Assembly: GCF_006716745.1 (NCBI RefSeq)
Contig: NZ_VFPP01000001.1
Coordinates: 7,389,386-7,453,385 of the forward strand
DNA length: 64,000 nucleotides
Direction: 5' to 3'
From: Saccharothrix saharensis
GTDB taxonomy: Bacteria > Actinomycetota > Actinomycetes > Mycobacteriales > Pseudonocardiaceae
Positions 9,176 to 17,480 of the stretch are shown piece after piece. The stretch's first letter is position 1; every line of letters begins with the position of its first letter. The notes beneath the pieces were generated by a model, which did no database searches, was not told the origin of the DNA, and saw only the letters and a list, made by a program, of their open reading frames with translations. The position numbers and the translations under genes are program-made.

Positions 9176-10138
9176 GTGGTCGCGTCGGTGCGGGAAGTCG
9201 CGGAAGCGCTGGTGGTGCGGGGTGCGCTGCCCGCAGGGCTGAACGGTGCCCTCGTCTGGTCCGGCAAGTACGGCGCCTCCGGTGTCCGGCTCGGGCCCGA
9301 CGGCGCCCGCTGGTACCGGGGCCCGCGGCCGGCCGCCCTCGCGCCGGCCGACTGGCCCTCGGGCGCCACGATGGCCGACCCGGTCCTGCACGACGAGGTC
9401 TGGCACACCGCCATGTCCCACCCGGACCTCGGGTACGCCGAGCACGTGACCCTCGGCGTGGACGGCGAGGTGCTGCGCGCCGAGCCCTTCCCGCTGGACG
9501 GCGCGCCCCGGATGCGCGCGGTCGGGGTGACGGAGCGGTTCGTGGTGGTCTTCGACTCCGCGCCGTACTACAGCCGCGCCGCCGACCTCGTCGGGTTGCG
9601 CGACCCGTACTCGGGGCCCGCCACCGGTCCCGCGCGCATCGGCCTGCTCGCCTACGGCGGGCCGCACTGGTTCGAGGTCGGCGAGGGCGAGGTGCTGTCG
9701 CTGGCCAACGTCTACGAGGACCTCGGCCGCGTGGTCGTGGACGCGGTCTGGGCGCCCGGCGTGCTGCGCCGCCACACGCTCGACCTCGCCACCGGCGGCG
9801 TGCGCCGGGTCGACCTGCCCGCCATGGACGTCGCCTCCGTCGACGAACGCCTGACCGGCCGCCGCCACCGCTTCGTGTTCGGCACGGCGGGCACCGCGAT
9901 CGTCCGCCACGACGTGGCGCTGGGCTGCACGTGGCGGCGCGAGCTCGGCGTCACGCCCGGCCGGCCGGTGTTCGTGCCGCGCGGCGAGGACGAGGGCGAC
10001 GGCTGGGTGGTCGCCGTCGCGGGCGACGAGCTGCTGGTGCTGGACGCGGCCGACCTCGCCGGCCCGCCGGTCGCGGTGGTGCGCCTGCCGTTCGCGGTGC
10101 CGGCGTCGCACCGCGCGACCTGGCTCGCGGAGTCCTGA
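9176..10138 (+). CDS. Shortened carotenoid oxygenase (RPE65/CCD family) homologue
   Basis: About 320 residues match the C-terminal two thirds of carotenoid cleavage oxygenases: a block with SHPDLGYAEHVTLG, one with GVTERFVVVFDSAPYYS, one with HWFEVGEGEVLSLANVYEDLG, and a final VRLPFAVPASHRATWL. Normal members are about 450-500 residues. Compared with the family, the His of the M-H-D-F block (here M-R-A-V) and the His of the H-x-N-A-Y-E block (here L-S-L-A-N-V-Y-E) are replaced, so the four-His iron site looks incomplete. In-frame starts lie at 9131 (inside the -10 box, so unlikely) and at several GTGs; 9176 is chosen because it follows the promoter and GGTGGG. It may be catalytically altered or a binding protein. 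Confidence 0.75.
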   Translation: MVASVREVAEALVVRGALPAGLNGALVWSGKYGASGVRLGPDGARWYRGPRPAALAPADWPSGATMADPVLHDEVWHTAMSHPDLGYAEHVTLGVDGEVLRAEPFPLDGAPRMRAVGVTERFVVVFDSAPYYSRAADLVGLRDPYSGPATGPARIGLLAYGGPHWFEVGEGEVLSLANVYEDLGRVVVDAVWAPGVLRRHTLDLATGGVRRVDLPAMDVASVDERLTGRRHRFVFGTAGTAIVRHDVALGCTWRRELGVTPGRPVFVPRGEDEGDGWVVAVAGDELLVLDAADLAGPPVAVVRLPFAVPASHRATWLAES

Positions 10139-10179
10139 CCCCGCGCACGCGGGCCATGGTGGGGCCACCGGCTCGGAGG

Positions 10180-10202
10180 TAGGGTGGAGGGAACCATCCC
10201 TA
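10180..10202. promoter_or_regulatory. Imperfect palindrome before TetR gene
   Basis: TAGGGTGG...CCATCCCTA is an inverted repeat with one inserted base, 24 bp upstream of the chosen TetR start. It overlaps a TAGGGT -10-like hexamer and is a good candidate for an autoregulatory operator. Confidence 0.45.
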
Positions 10203-10225
10203 GCGTGGCGACGGCGAGGGGAACC

Positions 10226-10813
10226 GTGCACCGATCCGCTGCTGAGACCCGGTCCCACGTGCTGCGAGTGGCCGGCGACCTGTTCTACCTGAGGGGAATC
10301 CGCGCCACGGGCGTCGACCTCGTCGCCGCCGAGGCCGGTGTCGCGCCCACCACCCTCTACCGCCTGTTCGCCTCCAAGGACGACCTCGTCGGCGCCTACG
10401 TCGAACGCGCCGACCTCGACTTCCGCGGCCGGTTCACCGCCGCGGTCGACGGCGCGGGCCCCGATCCGCGCGACCGCATCCTGGCGGTGTTCGACGTCGT
10501 GTTCGCCGAGGTGTCGTCCGGGGCGTTCCGCGGCTGCAAGTTCCTCATGTCGCTGGCCGAGTTCCCCGAGCCCGAGCTGCCCGCGCACCGCAACGCCCTC
10601 GCCGCGAAGTCGTGGACCAGGGCGCGGATCGGCGAGCTGACCGAGGCGCTCGGCGCGCCGGACCCGGCCGAGCTGGCCGACCACCTGATGCTGCTGTTCG
10701 AGGGGCTGCACGCCTCGGGGCAGTCGTTCGGCCCGAACGGCCCGGCGAAGCGGGCGCGCGGACTGGCCGAACGCCTGCTGTCGGCCGCCGGGCCGGCGCG
10801 GAACGGCTCCTGA
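10226..10813 (+). CDS. TetR/AcrR family transcriptional regulator
   Basis: The start is the GTG at 10226, preceded by GAGGGG at correct spacing; upstream GTGs (10184, 10205) lie in the palindrome or lack a site. The protein has about 195 residues. The helix-turn-helix reads GIRATGVDLVAAEAGVAPTT followed by LYRLFASKDDLVGAYV, typical of TetR. The ligand domain contains FRGCKFLMSLAEFPE, a Cys-containing motif common in this subgroup. It may control itself through the palindrome at 10180-10202. It could also act on the upstream oxygenase-like gene, although that operator has a different sequence. Confidence 0.9.
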   Translation: MHRSAAETRSHVLRVAGDLFYLRGIRATGVDLVAAEAGVAPTTLYRLFASKDDLVGAYVERADLDFRGRFTAAVDGAGPDPRDRILAVFDVVFAEVSSGAFRGCKFLMSLAEFPEPELPAHRNALAAKSWTRARIGELTEALGAPDPAELADHLMLLFEGLHASGQSFGPNGPAKRARGLAERLLSAAGPARNGS

Positions 10814-11022
10814 CACCGCCGGCGGCCATTCCGGAAGGCTGTCAAGCGCCCGTGCGGAAATCGCTTCGGGAATGTCCGGATTCCTGTCGGTAGACTCCGG
10901 TCCGGTCGGGCGCGCGTGAAATCCGAAGCACGATTGCGTCACGCGCTCCGAACGGCCTGCCCACCAGTCTAAATCACCGTTATGCTACCCGGACGGGCAG
11001 TGCCGGAGGGGACAGGGGTGGC

Positions 11023-12888
11023 ATGGTGAAGAGCTTCGACCGGTTCCGCAGGGTGGTCGTCGTGGGAGCGGGGTTGGCCGGTGCCGCCACCGCCATCCGC
11101 CTTCTCCGGTTCGCCCGCGAACCATTACAGGTGGTACTGCTCGAACGGCGCCCGGAATACCGGAACTCCGGGGTGGCGTACCAGCGCGAGAGCAACCACT
11201 GGCACCACGTCTTCAACATCCAGGCGGGCCGCATGTCGGCGTTCCGGGAGGACGTGGACGACTTCGTCGCCTGGGCCAACACCGAGGCGGACCGGTCGGG
11301 CTGGCCGGCGGGCTGGCGCGACTTCGAGTTCACCGAGTCCGGTCCCGCGCCGCGCCGCATCTACCACGACTACCTGGAGAGCCGGCTGGCCGAGGCCGTC
11401 CGCGAAGCCGCCGAGGGCGTGACGCTGGTCGAGGCGGACGGTGAAGCGGTCGACGTCGAGGTCTTCGACGGCCGCGCGCACGTCGTCGTCGAGGACCTCG
11501 CGATGCCGAGCGGTGGCACGCCGAGCGACCGGGCGGTCCTCGAAGCCGACCACGTCGTGCTCGCCACCGGGTTGGAGACGAAGTACCCGGCCTTCGCCGC
11601 CGAGGTGCTGGAGCACCCCGCGTTCATCCGCAGCCCGTATTCGAAGGACGGCATCGAACGCGTGCTCACCGTGCCCGAGGACGGCGTGGTGGCCATCATC
11701 GGCACGCTGCTCAGCGCCTACGACTCGGCGACCCTCCTGTTACGCCAGGGGCACGAGGGCGCGATCCACATGATCTCCGGGTCCGGCCTCACGCCCCGGA
11801 CGTACCCGTCGGACCACCGGCACCAAGTGCTCGAACTGCCTCCACCGCAGCTGCTCGGCGACACCTACGAAGGCCGTGAGGAGTTCGTCCGCCGATTCCG
11901 CGAGGAATGGGATCGGGCCTGTGCGATGGTGACCCGCGAACACCCGGAAGTATCACCGGTGGTGGTGACGGAACGGGTCGCCAAATCGTGGGAACCGCAC
12001 CTCCCCGCGATCCTCGAACGCATTCCCACCGACGAACTCCGCGCGCTGCTCGACAGCTACGGCAGCCTCCTCGCGGTGTTGCGGGTGAGCGCCATGGCGT
12101 ACACGACCGACATCGTCGACGCCGCGCTGCGCGAAGGCCGAGTGGTGCTCACGACCGGCCGCGTGCACCAGATCCGGGCCACCGCGGAAGGCCGGCTCGC
12201 GCTCTCCGTCGCGGGCTCCGGGGGACCGCTCACCGTCGAAGCGGATCTCGTCATCTCGAACTTCGGCCGCGAGTCGAACTACGAACGCGCCGATTCCACG
12301 CTCTGGTCGACCCTGCTGCGCAAGCGAATCGCCGTCGCGCACCGGCGCACCGGCCGCGGCGTCGAAGTCGACCCGTGCGGCCGGCTCCTCGGTCCCGACG
12401 GGACGCCGTCCGGTCCGATATCCGTGGTGGGCAGCCCGCGCGAGGGCGACGAAATCATCCGCAACGGCCGGACGGGCGCGTTCACGTTCAACCTCGCCGC
12501 CATCAAGAACCACTCGGTGGAAGTCGCGGCCACCACCCTGCACCGGATCGAGTCGTGTTACGACGAGCGCGCCGTCGAACTCGCCGAAGTGCTCACCGAA
12601 ACCGCCGACCCGGAATTGCGCGAGGTGGTGTCGCGGTCGGTGGACCTCGACATCCGCCGGATGGCGACCCGCCGCCGGGACGACCGCGATCCGCACGCCG
12701 CCCGGCTGGAGGCCGACATCCAGCGGATACGTGAGCTCACCTCGCGCAACGGCACGCCGCCGTCCGATCGCGCGGTGCGGTTCGCGGTCAGCTCGGCCGC
12801 CACCGCGAAGCTCACCGACCTGTCCGTGACGCCGCGCGAGCTGCGTTTCGCGCTCGGCCTGGAAGGGTCGGTGGAACCGGTCGGCTGA
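11023..12888 (+). CDS. FAD/NAD(P)-binding protein (NAD_binding_9 family)
   Basis: This 621-residue flavoprotein-like protein starts with a Rossmann dinucleotide motif VVVVGAGLAGAATAIRLL (residues 11-28). The diagnostic VFNIQAGRMSAF (~65-76) corresponds to the L-N-V-P-A-G-R-M-S-A-F signature of the family. ATGLETKYPAF and IISNFGRE-type segments follow, and the C-terminal part is helical. Members are thought to be FAD-dependent oxidoreductases near siderophore/N-hydroxylase types; the substrate is unknown. The start ATG is preceded by GGAGGGGACAGGGG, and TATGCT at 10981 is a possible -10. It lies 305 bp before the PEP-utilising protein and may be functionally paired with it. Confidence 0.85.
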   Translation: MVKSFDRFRRVVVVGAGLAGAATAIRLLRFAREPLQVVLLERRPEYRNSGVAYQRESNHWHHVFNIQAGRMSAFREDVDDFVAWANTEADRSGWPAGWRDFEFTESGPAPRRIYHDYLESRLAEAVREAAEGVTLVEADGEAVDVEVFDGRAHVVVEDLAMPSGGTPSDRAVLEADHVVLATGLETKYPAFAAEVLEHPAFIRSPYSKDGIERVLTVPEDGVVAIIGTLLSAYDSATLLLRQGHEGAIHMISGSGLTPRTYPSDHRHQVLELPPPQLLGDTYEGREEFVRRFREEWDRACAMVTREHPEVSPVVVTERVAKSWEPHLPAILERIPTDELRALLDSYGSLLAVLRVSAMAYTTDIVDAALREGRVVLTTGRVHQIRATAEGRLALSVAGSGGPLTVEADLVISNFGRESNYERADSTLWSTLLRKRIAVAHRRTGRGVEVDPCGRLLGPDGTPSGPISVVGSPREGDEIIRNGRTGAFTFNLAAIKNHSVEVAATTLHRIESCYDERAVELAEVLTETADPELREVVSRSVDLDIRRMATRRRDDRDPHAARLEADIQRIRELTSRNGTPPSDRAVRFAVSSAATAKLTDLSVTPRELRFALGLEGSVEPVG

Positions 12889-13088
12889 ACCCGTCGGATC
12901 GATCGGACCCGTTCCGCTCTCCACGTCACCATTTCTACGGAACCCGACGACAAGTCGACTACTCCGCCGTTGCCCGCCGAGGGCGCGCGAAGTGGCACCG
13001 AATGGACGTCCACCTCGCACTCGAGAAGATGCGCGGCCGGTCCGGCGACTGCGACGCTCGAACCATGTCCCACCGAGTTCGACGCAAA

Positions 13089-13127
13089 CCCGGGGCCGAC
13101 GCCGTGCCGAACGGCGCCGGCCCCGGG
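13089..13127 (+). terminator. GC-rich hairpin between FAD gene and PEP-utilising gene
   Basis: A 16-bp stem with one mismatch (13089-13104 against 13112-13127) and a 7-nt loop lies about 200 bases after the FAD gene and 66 bases before the next start. It is a terminator for the upstream gene or an attenuator for the downstream one. No convincing gene was found in 12889-13193. Confidence 0.55.
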
Positions 13128-13193
13128 AGTCGGCACCCGAGCCGACTCTTCCGCCCCTGTCCGCACCACGACCGGAATCGGTAGGAGGATGCC

Positions 13194-14417
13194 GTGAGCC
13201 CGCGCGAGATTCCCGGGGTTTTGCTCGTCGGTTCGCCGTCGACGAGTGTTCGCGGAATCGCCAACCACACCGGCAGACCCCTGCCCGGTTCCGTGCTGGT
13301 GGTCGAAGCGCTCGGCCCCGAGCTCTACGACACCATCGTCAGGTCGGCCGCCGTGGTCTGTTCCGGTGGCGGCCGCACCGGTCACATGGAATCGCTGTGC
13401 CGGTCACGCGGGATCCCGGTGCTCCGGATTCCGCCCGACGAACTCCCCGGCCTGGTCGGGCACCTGACCGTCCGGACCGATCGCGAGTCGGTCACCCTCG
13501 GCGAGCCCGAGCACGCCGAGCTGTCCGCGGAATACCCCACCGTCACCCCGGACGACCTCCGCTCGGTCTGCGTCGTCATCGCCGACGCGACGGACATCCG
13601 GTCGACCAACGCGATCCACCCCCGCGTCGACCAGGTCACGTCGTTCTTCATCCGCGAGGAGTTCCTGTGCCTGGCCTCGGGGCTGAGCCCGCTCGACGCG
13701 CTGCGCGCGGGCGTGCCGGAGGCCGAGCGGTACGGCGCGGCGATCGGCGCGGAGCTGAGCGCCATCGTCAAGGAACTCCTGCCCGGCCAGCGGTTGGTGA
13801 TGCGGCTGCTCGACCTCCGGTCCGACGACGCCGCGCAGATCACCAACGACGTGGACGTCGACCACGAGTCGAACCCGGAACTCGGCCTGCACGGCGCGCG
13901 GTGGCTGCTGCACGAGCCCTACTACCCGCACGCGTTCCGGGCTCTGCGCGCGTACGTGGCGGAACGGCTGGGCCCGGACGTGGACCGCTTGAGCTTCGCG
14001 GTGCCGTTCATCAACGACCAGGACGAGTACCTGCGCCTGCGGGTCCGGCTCGACCTGCCCGACGACGTGCCGCTGTCGGTGTTCGTGGAGACCCCGGCCG
14101 CGGTCCACTCGGCGGCGGAGTTCTTCGCGGCGGGCGCGAGCGAGATCTTCGTGGGCACCAAGGACCTGACCCAGTTCTACCTGGCCGCGGACCGGGGCAA
14201 CCACCGGGTCGCCTCGTCGTACCAGACCCGGCACCCGGCGGTCATGTCCGGGCTGCGCCAGTCCGTGGAGGCAGGCCGCCGGGCCGGTGTCCCGGTCCAC
14301 GTGTTCGCGCTGGGCGGCGACGTGGGCTACTACTTCAAGCACCTGCCGACCGACCGCTTCATGATGTGCACCGCCGAACTGCGCCAACTCGCCCGGGACG
14401 CCCACGAATCACGGTGA
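13194..14417 (+). CDS. PEP-utilising enzyme (minimal PTS Enzyme I / PEP synthase-like)
   Basis: This 407-residue protein has two recognisable modules. The N-terminal mobile domain carries GGGRTGH followed by CRSRGIPVL (~residues 59-77), matching the phospho-His loop G-G-R-T-S-H of Enzyme I. The C-terminal TIM barrel has MRLLDLRSD (Arg), VFVETPAAV (metal Glu), EIFVGTKDLTQFYLAADRGN (metal Asp; the usual T-N-D is T-K-D) and FALGGD where the family has C-G-E-x-(A/G)-G-D. The catalytic Cys is therefore absent. The HPr-binding domain of Enzyme I (about 570 residues) and the ATP-grasp of PEP synthase are also absent. The start is GTG after AGGAGG. Its true phospho-donor or acceptor is unknown. Confidence 0.82.
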   Translation: MSPREIPGVLLVGSPSTSVRGIANHTGRPLPGSVLVVEALGPELYDTIVRSAAVVCSGGGRTGHMESLCRSRGIPVLRIPPDELPGLVGHLTVRTDRESVTLGEPEHAELSAEYPTVTPDDLRSVCVVIADATDIRSTNAIHPRVDQVTSFFIREEFLCLASGLSPLDALRAGVPEAERYGAAIGAELSAIVKELLPGQRLVMRLLDLRSDDAAQITNDVDVDHESNPELGLHGARWLLHEPYYPHAFRALRAYVAERLGPDVDRLSFAVPFINDQDEYLRLRVRLDLPDDVPLSVFVETPAAVHSAAEFFAAGASEIFVGTKDLTQFYLAADRGNHRVASSYQTRHPAVMSGLRQSVEAGRRAGVPVHVFALGGDVGYYFKHLPTDRFMMCTAELRQLARDAHESR

Positions 14418-14496
14418 CGCGACGGCCCGCCCGCCGCGCCGCGATGTCACCACGCCGCAGCACGACCGCGCACGCGCAGGTCGGGCGCTGCCCCCG

Positions 14497-14536
14497 GAGT
14501 GGCCTCCGACGTCGACCCCCAGGTCGGAGGCCACTC
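14497..14536. terminator. Bidirectional terminator between convergent genes
   Basis: A perfect 14-bp stem (14497-14510 against 14523-14536) with a 12-nt loop sits between the PEP-utilising gene and the leftward enoyl-CoA hydratase, serving both. Confidence 0.85.
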
Positions 14537-14559
14537 CCTCGGCGTCCCCCCTCGGTGTC

Positions 14560-15231
14560 TCAGCCGAGCGGCTTCTCCTTGTCCCGCAACGCCTCCAGCG
14601 CGGACGCGTACATGCGCGACCTGATGGTGCCCAGGGTCGGTCCCGCCTTGCCCGCCTGGGCGGCGGCGATCCCGACGGCGGTGGACCGGACGGCGTCCTC
14701 GTCCACGGCGTGGTCCACGATGCCGGCGGCGAGGGCGTCCCGGCCGCCGTAGCGGCGGGCGGTCGTCATGGCCTCGTGCGCCGTCCGCGGCGCGAGCCGC
14801 GCCTGGACCAACGCGGACATGCCCGGCGTGAACGGGATGTCGATCTCGGCTTCGGGCAGGCACCAGAACCCGCGGTCGGCGCGCATCACCCGGAAGTCGT
14901 GCGCCAGCGACAGCATCGCGCCGGCGGCGAAGGTGTGGCCCTGGAGCGCGGCCACGGTGATCACCGGCAGGGTCAGCACCCGGGCGAACAGCTCGTGCAC
15001 CGACACGACGTAGTCGCGGTGGTGCTCGCCGTTGGCCATCAGCCAGTCGAGGTCCAGGCCGTTGGAGAAGAACTTGCCGGTCGCGGTGGTGACCAGGGCG
15101 CGGGCACCCTCTGCCCGCTCCACCTCGCCGAGCGCGACGTCGACCGAGGCGATCCAGTCGGGGTGGAACCGGTTCTCGGTGTCCCCGAGGTCGAGGATGA
15201 ACACGTCGTCCTGGCGGTCGAGCGTCGGCAT
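14560..15231 (-). CDS. Enoyl-CoA hydratase/isomerase family protein
   Basis: This 223-residue crotonase-fold protein shows the oxyanion-hole segments GKFFSNGLDLDWL (~residues 52-64) and LQGHTFAAGAMLSLAHDFRV (~95-114). CLPEAEIDIPFTPG follows. The second catalytic Glu of classical hydratases is not in its normal context, and the E-x-x-I-D pattern resembles delta3,delta2-enoyl-CoA isomerases (ECI/PECI). It is a little shorter than typical (about 255). Fatty-acid beta-oxidation is the probable role. It is divergent from lexA, with a short palindrome in the shared promoter. Confidence 0.88.
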   Translation of the reverse strand: MPTLDRQDDVFILDLGDTENRFHPDWIASVDVALGEVERAEGARALVTTATGKFFSNGLDLDWLMANGEHHRDYVVSVHELFARVLTLPVITVAALQGHTFAAGAMLSLAHDFRVMRADRGFWCLPEAEIDIPFTPGMSALVQARLAPRTAHEAMTTARRYGGRDALAAGIVDHAVDEDAVRSTAVGIAAAQAGKAGPTLGTIRSRMYASALEALRDKEKPLG

Positions 15232-15259
15232 GGGGTCCTCCGGGGTCCGGACAAGGGGC

Positions 15260-15320
15260 TACCAGTCGGTAACTTAATGCCCGGGAGGGGTCGACGACAC
15301 CCTTCTCTATCATCCCGCAG
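15260..15320. promoter_or_regulatory. Divergent promoter region of ECH and LexA-like genes
   Basis: TACCAGTCGGTA (15260-15271) is a 4+4 palindrome 29 bp upstream of the hydratase start and resembles operators of TetR-type acyl-CoA regulators. TATCAT at 15308-15313 is a -10 only 7 bp before the LexA GTG, implying a leaderless lexA mRNA. No SOS box of the usual actinobacterial C-G-A-A-C-N4-G-T-T-C-G form is present. Confidence 0.4.
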
Positions 15321-15983
15321 GTGACCGCCTACGACGATCTCGACGCGTTCGAGCACCTGGACACCTCCACCCTCCCGGCGCGCCAGCAGCGCATCCTGGC
15401 GGCGATCCGCGACTGGGTGGTCCGGCACGGGTACTCGCCGAGCACGCGGGAGATCGGCGACGCGGTCGGCCTGCGGTCGTCGTCCTCGGTGTCCAAGCAC
15501 CTGGCGGCGCTGGAGGAGAAGGGTTTCCTGCGCCGCGGCACGACGGTGTCGCGGCCGATCGACGTGCGCCTGTTCCTGCACGAGCCGTCCGCGCGGCGGT
15601 CCGGTGGGGCCTCGGTGTCCGTGCCCGTGGTCGGCCACATCGCCGCCGGCACGCCCATCGCGGCCGAGGAGCACGTGGACGACGTGCTGGAGCTGCCCCG
15701 CGAGCTGACCGGCCGCGGCACCGTCTTCGGCCTGCGGGTGCGCGGCGACTCGATGGTGGACGCGGCGATCTGCGACGGCGACATCGTCGTGGTGCGCCGG
15801 CAGCACGAGGCGCACTCGGGCCAGATCGTCGCCGCCATGATCGACGGCGAGGCGACCGTCAAGGTCTACCGCCGCCGCGGCGGGCACGTCCACCTGGAAC
15901 CGCGCAACCCGGCCTACGACGTCATCGACGGCGACCGGGCCGTCGTGCTCGGCACCGTCGTCTCGGTGCTGCGCAGCGTCTGA
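15321..15983 (+). CDS. lexA: LexA family repressor/protease
   Basis: This 220-residue repressor has an N-terminal winged HTH: RQQRILAAIRDWVVRHGYSP, then STREIGDAVGLRSSSSVSKH. The self-cleavage region has H-I-A-A-G (scissile Ala-Gly). The catalytic Ser is in VRGDSMVDAAICDGD (~residue 141) and the catalytic Lys in GEATVKVYRR (~residue 179). All residues for RecA-stimulated autocleavage are present. The GTG at 15321 has no ribosome site and lies just after a -10 element, so translation is probably leaderless. There is no SOS box in its own promoter, so it may be a paralogue rather than the principal SOS repressor. Confidence 0.92.
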   Translation: MTAYDDLDAFEHLDTSTLPARQQRILAAIRDWVVRHGYSPSTREIGDAVGLRSSSSVSKHLAALEEKGFLRRGTTVSRPIDVRLFLHEPSARRSGGASVSVPVVGHIAAGTPIAAEEHVDDVLELPRELTGRGTVFGLRVRGDSMVDAAICDGDIVVVRRQHEAHSGQIVAAMIDGEATVKVYRRRGGHVHLEPRNPAYDVIDGDRAVVLGTVVSVLRSV

Positions 15984-16128
15984 CACCCCGCGCTACGGCG
16001 ATCGGCGGACACTTCGCGTCACCTCCTCTCATTCGAATGGGCTAATGCCCTCGGTAGTCGAGTGGATGCAGACTGGTGCCAATCGAGATGGGTGCCAGCC
16101 GCGGTGTCGCCGCGGGCGGAGGTCGTCG

Positions 16129-16551
16129 ATGGTCGGGATCGAGGCGGACGGTCCGCAGGACCGAGGCCTGCGGCAGTACCTGCGGCTGATCGCCCGGAGA
16201 CTGGGCGTCGACCTGGAGTCGTGCTGGTACGAGTGCGCGCCCGACGCGACCGCCTACATCGCCCTCGACCAGCGCGTGCCGCGCCACCCGGACGACGACC
16301 TGGCGCTGGTGTGGGACGAGCACACGGGCTGGTGCGCCGGGATCGAGGTGGGCCGGGGCGCGGAGCTGGTCCCGCTGACCTACCTGGGCCCGCCGGTGCT
16401 GCCCCCGCCCGAGGCCGTCACGGTGTTCGTCTCGGACCTGGTCGCGGGCCGCCGCGCCGACCACCCCGTGCCGCCCGCCATGCCCGCCGAGGACCACCTG
16501 GCCGACCTGCTGGTCGAGTACGCCGACCGCGCGCCCGCCAAGGTGCTCTGA
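16129..16551 (+). CDS. DUF6292 family protein
   Basis: This is a 140-residue cytoplasmic protein with GLRQYLRLIARRLGVDLESC, WYECAPDATAYIALD and LALVWDEHTGWCAGIEVG segments that I associate with the actinobacterial DUF6292 family; function unknown. The ATG at 16129 is chosen because GGAGG precedes it by 7 bases; an in-frame ATG at 16045 would add 28 Arg-rich residues. A TTCGAATG-containing spacer separates it from lexA. Confidence 0.7.
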   Translation: MVGIEADGPQDRGLRQYLRLIARRLGVDLESCWYECAPDATAYIALDQRVPRHPDDDLALVWDEHTGWCAGIEVGRGAELVPLTYLGPPVLPPPEAVTVFVSDLVAGRRADHPVPPAMPAEDHLADLLVEYADRAPAKVL

Positions 16552-16555
16552 CCCG

Positions 16556-16786
16556 TCAGTCGACGGGCCCGCGCAGGGTCAGCAGCACCCGCAGCACGTG
16601 CTCGACCGCGGCCGGGAACGCCGCGCCGCGCAGCTCACCGCGCGCGGCGAGGGTGTGCGAGGCGAAGTCGAGCATCCGGTCGTGGCCCACCCGGCGGACG
16701 ACCAGCGCGGCGATCTCCTCCAGGTCCAGGCCGGGGTTGTCCAGCCGGGTCAGGGCGAACTCGACCACGAGCTCCTCGTCCGTCAC
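16556..16786 (-). CDS. Small hypothetical protein, 76 residues
   Basis: This is a mostly helical, acidic small protein (MTDEELVVEFAL, DLEEIAALVVRRVGHDRMLDF). It converges with DUF6292, the stops being 4 bp apart. Codon use fits a real gene (GC-rich third positions), and GAGGAGGGG precedes the start on its strand. No family is recognised. Confidence 0.6.
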   Translation of the reverse strand: MTDEELVVEFALTRLDNPGLDLEEIAALVVRRVGHDRMLDFASHTLAARGELRGAAFPAAVEHVLRVLLTLRGPVD

Positions 16787-16857
16787 GGCCCCTCCTCCCG
16801 ACCCCGTCGAGCGTAGTCGAGCGAGGGCCGGTGGACCCGGTCGTCGTCACCGGGCCC

Positions 16858-17268
16858 TCACGACGACCACCAGGAGAACTCCCGGTCGGCCTCGGGCCCG
16901 GACCGGTCGCGCACGGCGTCCAGCGCCTCCTCCGGGGTGCGGTGCAACCGCAGCAGGTCCTCGGTGTCGGTCATCCGGATCGGCCGGGCGACCGAGCGCC
17001 TGCCCGCCACCACGGCGAACCCCGCGCCGACGACGTCGGCCCGCTGCCGCGCCTCCACCAGCACCGCGATGCCCATCGACCCGAAGAACCCCACGTCGCC
17101 CAGGTCGACCACGAGCGCGGACGCGCGGCCGTTCAGGCAGGTGAACAGCGCTTCCCGCACGTCGCGGAACGTGTCGACGTCGAAGTCGCCGTGCACGGCG
17201 GCGATCACCACGCCGTCCTCACCGACCTCGCGGACCGTCACCGACGGCTGATCGACATCCCCGTGCAC
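16858..17268 (-). CDS. STAS-domain anti-sigma factor antagonist
   Basis: This 136-residue SpoIIAA/RsbV-like protein contains the phosphorylation-site signature LVVDLGDVGFFGSMGIAVL (~residues 53-71), with Ser in F-x-x-S-M-G as the expected phospho-acceptor. The C-terminal tail (residues ~115-136) is an extra acidic segment ending EFSWWSS. Such proteins bind anti-sigma kinases and release sigma factors under stress. No anti-sigma kinase is adjacent; the HATPase protein at 53838 is 36 kb away. Confidence 0.88.
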   Translation of the reverse strand: MHGDVDQPSVTVREVGEDGVVIAAVHGDFDVDTFRDVREALFTCLNGRASALVVDLGDVGFFGSMGIAVLVEARQRADVVGAGFAVVAGRRSVARPIRMTDTEDLLRLHRTPEEALDAVRDRSGPEADREFSWWSS

Positions 17269-17443
17269 GCCGCTCCCTCACCCCGATCCGGCCGCATCAC
17301 CGCCTCCCACCCTTACCCGTTCCGGGCCTCGGCGACACCGCCGACGCGCGGATGTGCCGGTGGGGCGAGGTGTCGGCGTCGCCGAGCGGGGAGTGACGGT
17401 GGGTCACGACATCGGGCAGCGCTTCCTGATCGCACGGCATGCG

Positions 17444-17470
17444 GGCCGCCACCCCACGCGGGTGGCGGCC
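17444..17470 (-). terminator. Terminator of DUF6461 gene
   Basis: An 11-bp perfect stem (17444-17454 against 17460-17470) with a 5-nt loop lies just beyond the stop of the leftward gene at 17481. Confidence 0.75.
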
Positions 17471-17480
17471 GGTCGGTGTC

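Noticed and set aside
13002..13184. 60-codon ORF just before the PEP-utilising gene, considered as a precursor peptide
   Set aside because: No ribosome site, overlaps a strong stem-loop terminator, and its composition is Arg/Pro-rich without a leader/core pattern.
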